64,000 nucleotides of DNA, taken from Caryophanales bacterium UBA1188. GTDB lineage: Bacteria > Bacillota_I > Bacilli_A > Izemoplasmatales > UBA1188. Positions 1 to 8,560 of the stretch are shown one piece after another. The notes under the pieces are model-generated. The model made no database searches. It saw only the letters and a list, made by a program, of their open reading frames with translations, and was not told where the DNA came from. The translations under genes were made by a program, and so were the position numbers. The stretch lies in NCBI GenBank assembly GCA_002310135.1, contig DBYK01000003.1, positions 124,001 through 188,000 of the forward strand. Direction: 5' to 3'. Numbering within the stretch: position 1 is the stretch's first letter; each line of letters begins with the position of its first letter.

Positions 1-164
1 ACGAAACAAATAGCGATTCCAGATACACCACCTATATCGAGGCCAGATGGAATGATACATGTTTCAGTCCCAAGAGCGAGTATAAAAGTCCCAAGCATTA
101 CTATTAAAGTATTTTTAATAAAAGGAACTATGTTTTCTTTCTTAAAAAAATCTTTAAATTTCAT
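1..164 (-). CDS. YitT-family membrane protein (N-terminal part, cut by window start)
   Basis: Only the first 54 residues lie in the window; the rest is beyond base 1. The N-terminus is a short basic stretch (MKFKDFFKKEN) followed by a hydrophobic segment and the sequence PSGLDIGGVSGIA, which is typical of the YitT/DUF161 family of integral membrane proteins of unknown transport function. The ATG at 162-164 is preceded by a good ribosome binding site (GGAGAA, 172-177), which fixes the start. It reads leftward, and a terminator of the next gene lies at 214-243. The assignment rests on the first transmembrane motif only. Confidence 0.7.
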   Translation of the reverse strand, partial: MKFKDFFKKENIVPFIKNTLIVMLGTFILALGTETCIIPSGLDIGGVSGIAICF

Positions 165-213
165 AAAAACTTCTCCAATAATAATTATAAACCAAAATGC
201 AATATTATTTGAT

Positions 214-250
214 AAAAAAATGAACGACTTTTAATTCGTTCATGTTTTTT
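214..250. terminator. Bidirectional intrinsic terminator
   Basis: An 8-bp stem (220-227 with 236-243, ATGAACGA/TCGTTCAT) is flanked by A-runs on the left and T-runs on the right. It lies directly downstream of the MORN-repeat gene on the minus strand and would stop its transcripts before the YitT-type gene. Confidence 0.75.
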
Positions 251-1595
251 ATAATTTATTAATATCTTCCTCTTCTTTATACATCAAAGCTCCATCATTT
301 AAACCATATATAAAACTTAAATATTTTCTATACGTAATTAGACCATCACTTGAGATGTATTTCATTTTAGAACTTGGTTCACCTTTCTTAAACGAGCCAA
401 TTAAGATATCACCATTAGAATAATGATATTCACCTAATCCACTAAATTCGTCATCTATAAATTCTCCAATATAATAATCACCATTTCTAAATATTCTCTT
501 GCCATACTTAGGCTTATTATTTATAGTTTCACCTATAAAATATGACATATCGCTGAAATAATACCTATAATATATTTCATCATCTTCTAGATTATTAGAT
601 GGATATAGAATAGAAATATAACAATCATTATTTTTACCATCATCTATTTCGTTATATGTTTCATCTAAATATTTGTTTAAGTTTATTTTCAATTCTTTTT
701 CAATAACTTTATCATTTAAAAGTTCATCTTTAACCATATAGACCAATGATATAAGTGCATATTCATCAGATATGGATTTAACTTTAATCGCTAGGAAATC
801 ATTGATTGTGATAAAACCTTCTTCTAAATTAAATGATATATCATCTATTAATCCTCTAGTGGTCTTATATTTAACATATAACCTTCTCTTTTTAGATTCA
901 TCCACAAGTAGATTATCATCTAAATATTTAGCTATCTCATAACTTCCATCATTATAAATGAATAGTCCCCTTCCACAAGCTTTATCATTTATGAAATCAC
1001 CAATATAAATTGAATTATCACTATAGTATACTCTAAAATGACCATTCTTCTTATCTTGTTTAAATTCTCCTATATAGAATTCATCTTTAGTAATTAAAGA
1101 ACCTAATCCTTCTTTCTGATTGTTTTTAAATTCTCCTATATATTTATAATTCCTTGATTTTAATTCACCAAAACCATTCTTGATATTGCCAATTACTCCA
1201 CCAACATATTCTAACCCGAATTCATTAATCTTTTCTAGATTAATGCAATTCTCATCAACAAGCGATATAATAATTTTAGATTCTTTATTGATAAAACCAT
1301 TTTTAAAATCAAAATCTAAATAAGAATAATTAATTTGAGATAATTCATTCAATTTTACATTCACATTCTTAATTACTTCTTTGAGTCTCTTAATCTTAAT
1401 TCCATTTGAAAGAGATTTAGAAGTTTCTTTATCATAAATCAAATATTTAATTCTTAAAGATATAGATTTTTCTTTTATTTCATCTATAAAGAACTCTAAA
1501 TCATCTTTCGATCTAGAGTTATATAATTTGAAATTGACATTTTCTAATTTCACATATTTAAAGAAAAAACCATTATTTAAAAACAAATAATTCAT
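249..1595 (-). CDS. MORN-repeat protein
   Basis: A 448-residue protein without signal peptide or membrane segment. Two blocks of MORN repeats are visible: about residues 130-225 (YIGEFKNNQKEGLGSL, YIGEFKQDKKNGHFRV, YIGDFINDKACGRGLF) and about 365-430 (YFIGETINNKPKYGKR, YIGEFIDDEFSGLGEY). The about 130-residue N-terminal part and the central part have no family I recognise. MORN repeats form elongated beta-hairpin surfaces used for protein or membrane-lipid contacts, but no function can be assigned here. The start has AGAGG 8 nt upstream. It appears to be a single-gene unit with its own terminator at 214-243. Confidence 0.8.
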   Translation of the reverse strand: MNYLFLNNGFFFKYVKLENVNFKLYNSRSKDDLEFFIDEIKEKSISLRIKYLIYDKETSKSLSNGIKIKRLKEVIKNVNVKLNELSQINYSYLDFDFKNGFINKESKIIISLVDENCINLEKINEFGLEYVGGVIGNIKNGFGELKSRNYKYIGEFKNNQKEGLGSLITKDEFYIGEFKQDKKNGHFRVYYSDNSIYIGDFINDKACGRGLFIYNDGSYEIAKYLDDNLLVDESKKRRLYVKYKTTRGLIDDISFNLEEGFITINDFLAIKVKSISDEYALISLVYMVKDELLNDKVIEKELKINLNKYLDETYNEIDDGKNNDCYISILYPSNNLEDDEIYYRYYFSDMSYFIGETINNKPKYGKRIFRNGDYYIGEFIDDEFSGLGEYHYSNGDILIGSFKKGEPSSKMKYISSDGLITYRKYLSFIYGLNDGALMYKEEEDINKL

Positions 1596-1630
1596 AAGAA
1601 ACCTCTTTATAATATTCTACTATAAACATA

Positions 1631-1652
1631 TAAAAACTACCAAAAGGTAGTT
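1631..1652 (-). terminator. Terminator of the purine salvage operon
   Basis: Seven-bp stem AACTACC/GGTAGTT (1635-1641 and 1646-1652) with a 4-nt loop, followed on the minus strand by TTTAT. It lies just after the guaA stop codon. Confidence 0.75.
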
Positions 1653-1659
1653 CTTATAA

Positions 1660-2637
1660 TTATTCCCATTCAATAGTTGCGATAGGTTTAGGGCTTATGT
1701 CAACTAAGACTCTATTAATTCCATCAACTTCATTTAAGATTCTATCTCTAATCTTGAATAAGATATCATATGGAATCTCTTCCACACTTGCGCTTGTCGC
1801 ATCGATAGAATTAACCGCTCTTATCACTACAAAATATTCAAAAGTTCTCTTGTTATCTTTTATACCTACACTCTTATAGTCAGGAACTATGGTGAAATAT
1901 TGCCATACTTTACTTGAAAGGCCACATTTCTTGAATTCTTCTCTTAATATTGAATCACTCTCTCTCACTAATTCTAATCTTTCTTTTGTGATAGCGCCAG
2001 GACATCTAACACCTAGTCCTGGGCCTGGGAATGGTTGACGGAAAACCATTTCTTCTTTTAAGCCTAAGGCAAGACCTACTTGCCTTACTTCGTCTTTATA
2101 GAGGAATTTCACAGGTTCTATAAGCTTAAAATTTAAATCTTCAGGAAGTCCTCCAACATTGTGATGAGCTTTAATTCCTTTGCTCTCAAGTATATCAGGA
2201 TAAATTGTTCCTTGAGCTAAGAATTTGATTCCATCTAGTTTTCTAGCTTCTTCACTGAATACATCGATGAATTCTTTTCCAATGATTTTTCTTTTTTGTT
2301 CTGGGTCACTTACACCTTTTAATTTATTTAAAAATCTTTCACTCGCATCAACGAATACTAAAGTTGCGCCTAATTCTTCTTTAAATACCTTTAAAACGCC
2401 TTCACTTTCATTTTTTCTTAAAAGACCATGATTTACGTGTACACACACTAAGTTCTTCCCTATAGCCTTAATTAATAGGGCAGCGGTAACACTAGAATCA
2501 ACTCCGCCTGATAAAGCGAGCAATACTTTATCATCTTTAATCTCTTCTTTTAATTCTTTTACGCTTTCATCAATAAATTTCAAAGCGAGTTCTCTATTTG
2601 TAATTCTTTCAAGTTCAATTGGTCTTACATTATTCAT
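1660..2637 (-). CDS. guaA: GMP synthase ATP-pyrophosphatase subunit (no glutaminase domain)
   Basis: This 325-residue protein converts XMP to GMP through an adenylyl-XMP intermediate. The PP-loop SGGVDSSV sits at about residues 44-51, followed by the N-type ATPase fold and the characteristic GMP synthase dimerisation domain ending in the conserved C-terminus IATIEWE. The usual bacterial GuaA (about 510-525 residues) starts with a class I glutamine amidotransferase domain; that domain is absent, as in two-subunit archaeal-type enzymes. It must therefore use free ammonia or a separate glutaminase subunit not seen in this window. ATG follows the upstream permease stop directly (TAAATG), with GAGAGG 8 nt before. 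Last gene of the guanine-riboswitch operon. Confidence 0.93.
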   Translation of the reverse strand: MNNVRPIELERITNRELALKFIDESVKELKEEIKDDKVLLALSGGVDSSVTAALLIKAIGKNLVCVHVNHGLLRKNESEGVLKVFKEELGATLVFVDASERFLNKLKGVSDPEQKRKIIGKEFIDVFSEEARKLDGIKFLAQGTIYPDILESKGIKAHHNVGGLPEDLNFKLIEPVKFLYKDEVRQVGLALGLKEEMVFRQPFPGPGLGVRCPGAITKERLELVRESDSILREEFKKCGLSSKVWQYFTIVPDYKSVGIKDNKRTFEYFVVIRAVNSIDATSASVEEIPYDILFKIRDRILNEVDGINRVLVDISPKPIATIEWE

Positions 2638-3600
2638 TTATCTTTCCTCTCTAAAGTAATTAATTCCTAAACTATTTGGTGGTTGACTATTCTTAGCATC
2701 AAGCATTGAAGTTAAGATTAGCACTAATACTGTGATTATGTATGGAAGCATCGCAAATAATTTGATTTGTGATTTAGATATTTCAATACAATATGGTAGA
2801 ACATATAATCCACCAAAAAGGATTGAACCAAGAATACCTATTCCAGGTCTCCAAGTAGAGAATATTACAAGGGCAACCGCAAGCCAGCCAAAAGCATCAA
2901 TTGCGGCATCACTGAAACCTTGACCACCGAATCTATCGAATACATAATATGTTCCACCGAGTCCAGCTATAGCGCAGCCTACAAGGATAGCAGAATATTT
3001 ATATTTATCAACATTTATTCCTTGTGAGTCAGCAGTTTGTGGAGACTCACCAACAGATCTTAAGAATAATCCAGTTTTAGTTTTATTTAAAAATATTGAT
3101 ACTAAAACAGCAAGAACAATTGCAAGATATACATAAAAACCATGAGATAAGAATACTTTCCCGAAATCGCCTAATGCTTCATACCCTACAAAGAATTTTT
3201 TGAAGATTGCGCTAGATTGTGAAAAAGTAATAAGATTAAAGTTTTTACCAAAGAATTTCATCACACCTACACCGAAAGTAGTGAGCACTAAACCAGTAAC
3301 GTTTTGATTCGCTTTTAAAGTAACTGTTAGGAAAGCATAAATCAATCCTCCAAGCATCGCAAATATCATCGTGAATACTAATGAAAAAAGGATTAAGAAA
3401 AACCAAATTTCATTTTCAAATATCATATAGTATAGTGTAACTCCAACACCTCCACCAAGCGCACCGAGGCACATAACACCAGGAATACCTAAATTTAGAT
3501 TTCCACCTTTTTCAATCAATGTTTCACCGACACAACCATATAGGAAAACTGTGCCCATTGCGACCGCAGATGTTATAAGGTTAATTAAAAAAGTAGCCAT
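2638..3600 (-). CDS. Nucleoside ABC transporter permease 2
   Basis: A 320-residue hydrophobic protein of the BPD_transp_2 family (NupQ/YufQ type), one of two permeases of a BMP-type nucleoside importer. Motifs include GGNLNLGIPGVMCLGALGG near residue 35 and a conserved central region GQGFSDAAIDAFGWLAVALV, both typical of the guanosine/nucleoside permeases. About eight to ten membrane segments are present. Its start codon overlaps the stop of the preceding permease by one base (TAATG), a sign of translational coupling. Genomic position between the ATPase/permease genes and guaA supports guanosine or related nucleoside uptake. Confidence 0.9.
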   Translation of the reverse strand: MATFLINLITSAVAMGTVFLYGCVGETLIEKGGNLNLGIPGVMCLGALGGGVGVTLYYMIFENEIWFFLILFSLVFTMIFAMLGGLIYAFLTVTLKANQNVTGLVLTTFGVGVMKFFGKNFNLITFSQSSAIFKKFFVGYEALGDFGKVFLSHGFYVYLAIVLAVLVSIFLNKTKTGLFLRSVGESPQTADSQGINVDKYKYSAILVGCAIAGLGGTYYVFDRFGGQGFSDAAIDAFGWLAVALVIFSTWRPGIGILGSILFGGLYVLPYCIEISKSQIKLFAMLPYIITVLVLILTSMLDAKNSQPPNSLGINYFREER

Positions 3601-4712
3601 TATCTAACACCTCCTGTATCAACATTTTTCTTATTCTTAACAACTAGTCTATATCTAATAAAGAATTCACTAATTAAAATTGAGAAGAATATTATTCCAA
3701 CCACAATACTTGATATATAACTATTTCCAACATTTGATACAGAACATACCTTTTCTGTACCAATTGTGATGAATGTTAAAAACATTGAAACTATAGCCAT
3801 AGTTATAGTATTGAAATTAGAAAGCCATCCTACTAGTACACCAGTAAATCCATAAGAACCACCAGTTGAATCGCTTGCCATATGATCTTTACAACTTATA
3901 TATAAGAAACCTAATATACCACAAATAAGCCCAGATAAAACTAATGTTCTAATGATGATCTTCTTATTCTTCATTCCAACATATTGGGCTGTTTTTGGCG
4001 AATCTCCAAGAACGCTTATCTCATAACCATGCTTAGTTTTATTCATATAAATAGTCATAAGCACAGTAATAATTATTATTACTACAATAGGAACGAACTG
4101 AGGAGCAATAATAGTTGGAAAGAATCCTGCATAGAATGATACTATGCCAGGATTTAATTTTTGTTCTTTAGCCATTATATAGTTCACATATAAAGTTAGT
4201 GCAGATGCAATATAGTTCATCATGAGAGTAAACAATGTTTCATTGGTGTTAAACAATGCTTTAAATATCGCAGGAATTATAGACCAAATAATACCAGCAA
4301 TAATACTAGCAGCAAACATCATAATTAAAAGTAAAGCGTTACTCCCACCTTCATTATCTACCCAATTTTTAAATATATTGATTAAAACATAAGATGCAAG
4401 AGCGCTCACCATTACAGAGCCCATTGCACCCATATTCCAATATCTCATCTTAAATGGCGCAATTATCGCAACGCCAAACGCTAAAAGTAATGCACTATTT
4501 TCTAAAAATCTCCAAGGATCTATAAACACACCTTGGAAAATTATTCCAAGCACAGTAAAAGGATCCTTTTTAACAATTATTGAACATAAAATAATTGAAA
4601 ATAGGATTGAAGTTGCAATCGCAATAAATCTAATTAAAAATTGTTGTTTTTTAGTGATGTTTTCTCTTTTAAAAACAGTAAATAGAGGATCATGATTGTT
4701 CTCTATCTTCAT
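3600..4712 (-). CDS. Nucleoside ABC transporter permease 1
   Basis: A 370-residue BPD_transp_2 family permease (NupP/YufP type). The cytoplasmic N-terminus is followed by about eight to ten membrane spans; recognisable family features are RYWNMGAMGSVMVSA, NTNETLFTLMMNYIA and the GGSYGFTGVLVGWLS stretch. The start overlaps the end of the ATPase gene by 23 nt and is preceded by GGAGGA, so translation is probably coupled. Together with the second permease it forms the membrane channel for a nucleoside delivered by the BMP lipoprotein. Confidence 0.9.
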   Translation of the reverse strand: MKIENNHDPLFTVFKRENITKKQQFLIRFIAIATSILFSIILCSIIVKKDPFTVLGIIFQGVFIDPWRFLENSALLLAFGVAIIAPFKMRYWNMGAMGSVMVSALASYVLINIFKNWVDNEGGSNALLLIMMFAASIIAGIIWSIIPAIFKALFNTNETLFTLMMNYIASALTLYVNYIMAKEQKLNPGIVSFYAGFFPTIIAPQFVPIVVIIIITVLMTIYMNKTKHGYEISVLGDSPKTAQYVGMKNKKIIIRTLVLSGLICGILGFLYISCKDHMASDSTGGSYGFTGVLVGWLSNFNTITMAIVSMFLTFITIGTEKVCSVSNVGNSYISSIVVGIIFFSILISEFFIRYRLVVKNKKNVDTGGVR

Positions 4713-6300
4713 TCTTTTGATCCTCCTCTCTTAATTTCTTCCATTCGTCTTCTGAGAGTCTTGAATCCTCTGCAATACCATATTTCTCTTCTTTCTTAAC
4801 TTGAGTTAAATCAAGCGCCCCAGTCATCATAAGACCAATTTCTTCTTTATTAGTATTCTTAGTATGAATAATACCCATATTCTTTCCATGACATAAAACC
4901 ATTATCTTATCACAAAATGTCATAAGAACATCTAAGTCTTCACCAATAAATAGTATCGCAGTGTTTTTAGCTTTTTCTTCATTTAAAATATCATAAATCA
5001 TATATGAAGAATTTATATCAAGCCCTCTAACAGGATATGCAGTAATAATAACATTAGGATTAGTTCCTATTTCTCTTCCTACTAATATCTTTTGAATATT
5101 ACCACCACTCAAATTCTTGACAGGAACTTCAGTAGATGGCGCAACAACATTATATCTTTTGATTAAATCTTCTGCTTCTTTTCTTCCTCTTGTTCTATCG
5201 ACGAATATACCTTTATTATCATTATAAGTTTTAAGAAGCATATTATCAGTAATAGATAGGTTTGGTGCAAGACCAAGCCCTAATCTATCTTCTGGAATAA
5301 AACTCATAGAGATACCAATCTCTTTAATCTTTTCAGGGCTAAAACCAACAATACTTTTTCCGAAATGAGTTATAGAACCTTTAAATTTTCTAAGCCCAAC
5401 TATAGCTTCACACATCTCTTTTTGGCCACATCCAGCAATCCCAGCAACACCTAAAATTTGACCACCTCTTAAATAGAAATCAAGATGTTCTATAGCGACT
5501 GTACCATCATCTTTTAAAACATTCAAATCTCTTATTTCAAGGATAGGTTGAGTTGCCTGAATTCTTAATCTTTCAAGATTAAGATCTATCTTTTTACCAA
5601 CCATATATTCTGTGAGTTCTTTCTCATTAGTTTCATTGGTATTTAAAGTGGTAATATATTCACCTTTTCTTAAAATTGTGACTCTATCACTAATTTCCAT
5701 AACTTCATTAAGTTTATGAGTGATAATAATTATAGATTTATTATCTTCTCTCATCTTCTTAATAACATTGAATAATTTATTTGTTTCTTGCGGTGTTAAA
5801 ACAGCTGTAGGTTCATCTAAAATTAATACATTAGCGTTCTTATACAACACTTTAATAATTTCTACAGTTTGTTTTTCACTGACGGACATATCGTGTATTT
5901 TCTTCTTTAAATCTACTTCAAATCCGTATCTTTGAGCGATAGCTTTAATCTCGTTTATGGTATTTTTAGATGTCTTTCTATCTAAACCTAAAATTATGTT
6001 TTCATATGCAGTAAAAACATCAACAAGTTTGAAATGTTGATGAACCATACCTATACCATATTTAAATGAATCTTTTGGAGAATGTATAGAAGCTAATTCT
6101 CCATTAACATATATTTCTCCTTCTTCAGGTTGATAAATTCCTGCGAGCATATTCATAAGAGTGGTTTTACCGCTTCCGTTTTCACCTAAGACAGATAAAA
6201 CTTCACCCTTATAAAGAGTCAAGTTCACATTTTTATTAGCATATATGTTTTTAAATCTTTTTGAAATATTTACAAGTTTTATTGCTATTTCTTTTTCCAT
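4690..6300 (-). CDS. Nucleoside ABC transporter ATPase (tandem NBD)
   Basis: An about 536-residue tandem nucleotide-binding protein of the NupO/RbsA type. The first domain has Walker A GENGSGKTT, a divergent signature SVSEKQTVEI and Walker B VLILDEPTAVLTP. The second has a degenerate Walker A (GIAGCGQKE) but a normal LSGGNIQK signature, the standard arrangement in this family. Start chosen at 6300 (MEKEIAIKLVN) because GGAG lies 7 nt upstream; an upstream ATG at 6333 would add 11 residues without a ribosome binding site. It ends in TGA, showing UGA is a stop codon here. Third gene of the xpt operon, separated from the lipoprotein gene by a strong hairpin. Confidence 0.92.
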   Translation of the reverse strand: MEKEIAIKLVNISKRFKNIYANKNVNLTLYKGEVLSVLGENGSGKTTLMNMLAGIYQPEEGEIYVNGELASIHSPKDSFKYGIGMVHQHFKLVDVFTAYENIILGLDRKTSKNTINEIKAIAQRYGFEVDLKKKIHDMSVSEKQTVEIIKVLYKNANVLILDEPTAVLTPQETNKLFNVIKKMREDNKSIIIITHKLNEVMEISDRVTILRKGEYITTLNTNETNEKELTEYMVGKKIDLNLERLRIQATQPILEIRDLNVLKDDGTVAIEHLDFYLRGGQILGVAGIAGCGQKEMCEAIVGLRKFKGSITHFGKSIVGFSPEKIKEIGISMSFIPEDRLGLGLAPNLSITDNMLLKTYNDNKGIFVDRTRGRKEAEDLIKRYNVVAPSTEVPVKNLSGGNIQKILVGREIGTNPNVIITAYPVRGLDINSSYMIYDILNEEKAKNTAILFIGEDLDVLMTFCDKIMVLCHGKNMGIIHTKNTNKEEIGLMMTGALDLTQVKKEEKYGIAEDSRLSEDEWKKLREEDQKNEDREQS

Positions 6301-6335
6301 AGAACACTCCAAGAAAGAAATAAATAATAACAAGA

Positions 6336-6365
6336 CTAGGCGGGCACACTATGCCCACCTAGTTC
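6336..6365 (-). other. Intercistronic hairpin after the substrate-binding gene
   Basis: A GC-rich stem of about 12-13 bp (ACTAGGTGGGCA with TGCCCGCCTAGT) lies between the BMP lipoprotein gene and the ATPase gene. No T-run follows, so it is more likely to protect the 3' end of the lipoprotein mRNA or partly attenuate readthrough than to be a full terminator. It would allow more binding protein than transporter to be made (inference). Confidence 0.7.
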
Positions 6366-6391
6366 TATTTTAATAAAATATTTGAGTTATT

Positions 6392-7651
6392 TTATTCTTG
6401 AGGTTGTGGTTGAACTTCAGTAATGCCATCAATTCTTAAATCGAAATATGGAGCACTTCTGAATAATGATTCTTGGAATACACCACCTAAAATAACTTCA
6501 GTTTCACCAGCGAAATCTCCCCAGTCGTTGACGTCAGCTAAATATGTAGTAACACTAGCGTTATTTACAGTGAATGTATCAGTATCAAATACTTCTTTTC
6601 CAGCAATTAATGCTAATTTTTGAACTTCAACAGCAGCAGCTACAGAAGCTTGAGTTAAAGCACTACCCCAAACATCAGCTTTATCTGATACTGCGAATTC
6701 TACAGCACCATTTTCAATAGTTCCAGTCCAGTCAGCATCAATTCTAATACCATTAATAGTGCAGTTAGCGATATATCTGAAATATGGAGCCCAGTTAATT
6801 CTTGAATATGCTGTATAAGTTGCAGCACAAGTGTCTTTAGTTTCAATATTGTAAGTTACGTTTGGAACGTTCTTTTCTTTACATAAAGTTGGAGCACCCA
6901 TAGAGTCAGCATGTTGGCTGATTAATACGCAATGATCTTGTTCTACTAAAGCTTTAGCAGCTTCATATTCAGCATCATAGTTATACCAAGATGAAGTGTA
7001 TCTAACAGTCATTGATAAGTCGTTTCCATCATAAGCAGCTTTAACGCCTAAGAAGAATGAAGTATAACCAGATACAACTTCTGCATAAGGGAATGCACCT
7101 ACATAACCAATTTTAGCAACAAAACTAGAACCAGCAGCTTCTTTTAACATATTTAATTTTAATCCAGCAGCATAACCAGCTAGATATCTACCTTGATAAA
7201 TTGAAGCAAAAGCATTTGAATAGTTACCTAAATTTGTAGTATGAGCTTTTGTTCCAGTAGCATGACAGAATCTTACAGAAGGATTTTGTGCAGCAGCTTG
7301 AATCATATAGTCTTCATGACCAAATGAATCAGCAAATACTAGATGACAAGTTTTAGCAAGTTCATTTGCAGTTTCAAGACATTCAGAACTTTCATCAATA
7401 CCAGTCTTGATTTCTAAATGATTTTCCCAATCATTACCATACATTTCTTGAACAACACTCTTCATAGCGTCGATGAAGTTTTTGTCGTATGTTGATTCTT
7501 CACCATGTAAGCAGATTAAACCGATTTTGAGGTTTTCTTTGCTAACAGGACTAAAGCTATAGCTCTTTTGACCTTGTGTACAAGCAGCTAATGAGAGTAC
7601 AAGCGCTAAACTAAATACTAATGTGAATAAAATTTTTGTTAATTTTTTCAT
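6392..7651 (-). CDS. BMP-family nucleoside-binding lipoprotein
   Basis: A 419-residue secreted lipoprotein. The signal peptide MKKLTKILFTLVFSLALVLS is followed by the lipobox LAAC (Cys at about 24). The mature part matches the basic membrane protein (BMP/PnrA/Med) family of nucleoside receptors: KIGLICLHGEESTYDKNF near the start, HLVFADSFGHEDYM, and GRYLAGYAAGLK followed by KIGYVGAFPYAEV. It captures purine nucleosides outside the membrane for the downstream ABC transporter. It lies 27 nt after xpt, and an upstream guanine riboswitch would repress it when guanine is plentiful. Confidence 0.93.
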   Translation of the reverse strand: MKKLTKILFTLVFSLALVLSLAACTQGQKSYSFSPVSKENLKIGLICLHGEESTYDKNFIDAMKSVVQEMYGNDWENHLEIKTGIDESSECLETANELAKTCHLVFADSFGHEDYMIQAAAQNPSVRFCHATGTKAHTTNLGNYSNAFASIYQGRYLAGYAAGLKLNMLKEAAGSSFVAKIGYVGAFPYAEVVSGYTSFFLGVKAAYDGNDLSMTVRYTSSWYNYDAEYEAAKALVEQDHCVLISQHADSMGAPTLCKEKNVPNVTYNIETKDTCAATYTAYSRINWAPYFRYIANCTINGIRIDADWTGTIENGAVEFAVSDKADVWGSALTQASVAAAVEVQKLALIAGKEVFDTDTFTVNNASVTTYLADVNDWGDFAGETEVILGGVFQESLFRSAPYFDLRIDGITEVQPQPQE

Positions 7652-7678
7652 TCTTTTCTCCTATCATTTTTTTATTAT

Positions 7679-8251
7679 TTATTGGAAAATAATTTCCTTA
7701 TCACTCATATATTTAATAGATGCTAAAGATTCAATTCTAATGCCCTTTTTTCTAATTTCATCTCCACCACCTTGATATGCCTTTTCAATTTGGATAGCAC
7801 AGCCTACTACTTTAGCTTTGCACTCATGAACTATACTAATTAGTCCTTTTAAGGCATTACCTTTAGCGAGAAAATCATCAGCGATTAGAACATAATCATT
7901 TTCATTTATATAATCTTTAGTAACAAATATTGTGTTAGTGGTTTGATGTGTAAAAGATTCAACTTGAGCTTTTACAACACTTCCACTGATATTAGAAGTT
8001 AAAGACTTTTTTGCAAAGACTAATGGAACTCTAAATTCATTTGCAATCATTGTTGCGAAAGGAAGTCCAGATGCTTCAACAGTTAATACTTTAGTTATTT
8101 TTTCATTTCCAAATAATCTCTTAACTTCTTTAGACATCAAAGAAAGCAATTCTATATCTATTTGTTGATTTAAGAAACTTCCAACCTTCAATACATCATT
8201 AGGTAGAATAATTCCTTCTTTTTTAATTCTTTCTTCTAATTCTTTCATCAT
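7679..8251 (-). CDS. xpt: Xanthine phosphoribosyltransferase
   Basis: A 190-residue enzyme of the usual XPRTase length that makes XMP from xanthine and PRPP in the cytoplasm. The PRPP-binding motif VLIADDFLAKGNA is at about residues 123-135, and VEASGLPFATMIA and FAKKSLTSN match the family. XMP made here is the substrate of the GMP synthase encoded at the end of the same operon. AAGGAT lies just upstream of two adjacent ATG codons; either may be the start (8251 or 8248). The gene follows a guanine riboswitch with an intrinsic terminator, the classic arrangement for xpt in Firmicutes. Confidence 0.95.
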   Translation of the reverse strand: MMKELEERIKKEGIILPNDVLKVGSFLNQQIDIELLSLMSKEVKRLFGNEKITKVLTVEASGLPFATMIANEFRVPLVFAKKSLTSNISGSVVKAQVESFTHQTTNTIFVTKDYINENDYVLIADDFLAKGNALKGLISIVHECKAKVVGCAIQIEKAYQGGGDEIRKKGIRIESLASIKYMSDKEIIFQ

Positions 8252-8275
8252 CTAATCCTTAAAATTAAAATAAAT

Positions 8276-8305
8276 AAAAAACGACAGACCACCTTTTGTC
8301 TATCG
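8276..8305 (-). terminator. Riboswitch-controlled terminator of xpt operon
   Basis: Eight-bp stem CGATAGAC/GTCTGTCG (8298-8305 with 8282-8289, one G-U) followed by a T-run at 8276-8281 on the minus strand. The 5' arm CGATAG can alternatively pair with CTATTG of the aptamer P1/J3-1 strand (one G-U), giving a six-bp antiterminator. Guanine binding would hold that strand in P1 and let the terminator form. Confidence 0.85.
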
Positions 8306-8357
8306 ATTATCAAGAAAAACATACAAAATATCATACATATGATATTATTAATATTTT

Positions 8358-8423
8358 CCCAATAGTCGTGTTTATGGCAACACGGTAGAAACTCCTTCGC
8401 CATCAAATAAAGGTATATATTGG
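8358..8423 (-). promoter_or_regulatory. Guanine riboswitch (purine aptamer)
   Basis: On the minus strand the conserved purine-aptamer core is present: P1 CCAATA/TATTGG, the J2/3 segment AGTTTCTACC, L2 with GATGG, L3 with CCATAAA able to form the loop-loop contact, and J3/1 GACTAT. The C in GACTAT (C74 of the xpt aptamer) specifies guanine/hypoxanthine rather than adenine. It precedes xpt and a nucleoside importer, and a terminator follows. Ligand is expected to turn the operon off. Confidence 0.93.
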
Positions 8424-8495
8424 TTTTTATTAATATGTACACTTATATTTTACATAAGTAGTAAATAATAATCAATCAAAAGAATTATGAAAATG

Positions 8496-8523
8496 TTTTC
8501 ATTAGATTTTCATTAATTTTCAT
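8496..8523. repeat. Three phased TTTTCAT direct repeats
   Basis: TTTTCAT occurs at 8496-8502, 8507-8513 and 8517-8523, at 11- and 10-bp spacing, i.e. on one face of the helix, preceded by an inverted copy (ATGAAAA, 8488-8494). They lie upstream of the xpt riboswitch and just after a terminator. They may be a regulator site or a bent-DNA promoter element; nothing else identifies them. Confidence 0.4.
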
Positions 8524-8548
8524 AAAAAAAGACAGTACTTGACTGTCT
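8524..8548 (-). terminator. Intrinsic terminator
   Basis: Stem AGACAGT/ACTGTCT (8530-8536 with 8542-8548) followed by a T-run on the minus strand (8524-8530). It follows the small membrane protein gene and probably closes the MFS / HD-GYP / small protein unit. Confidence 0.8.
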
Positions 8549-8560
8549 TCTTAAAATTCA

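Noticed and set aside
8248..8442. A 64-codon minus-strand frame upstream of xpt.
   Set aside because: It covers the guanine aptamer and terminator; the RNA explains the conservation, and no ribosome binding site supports it.
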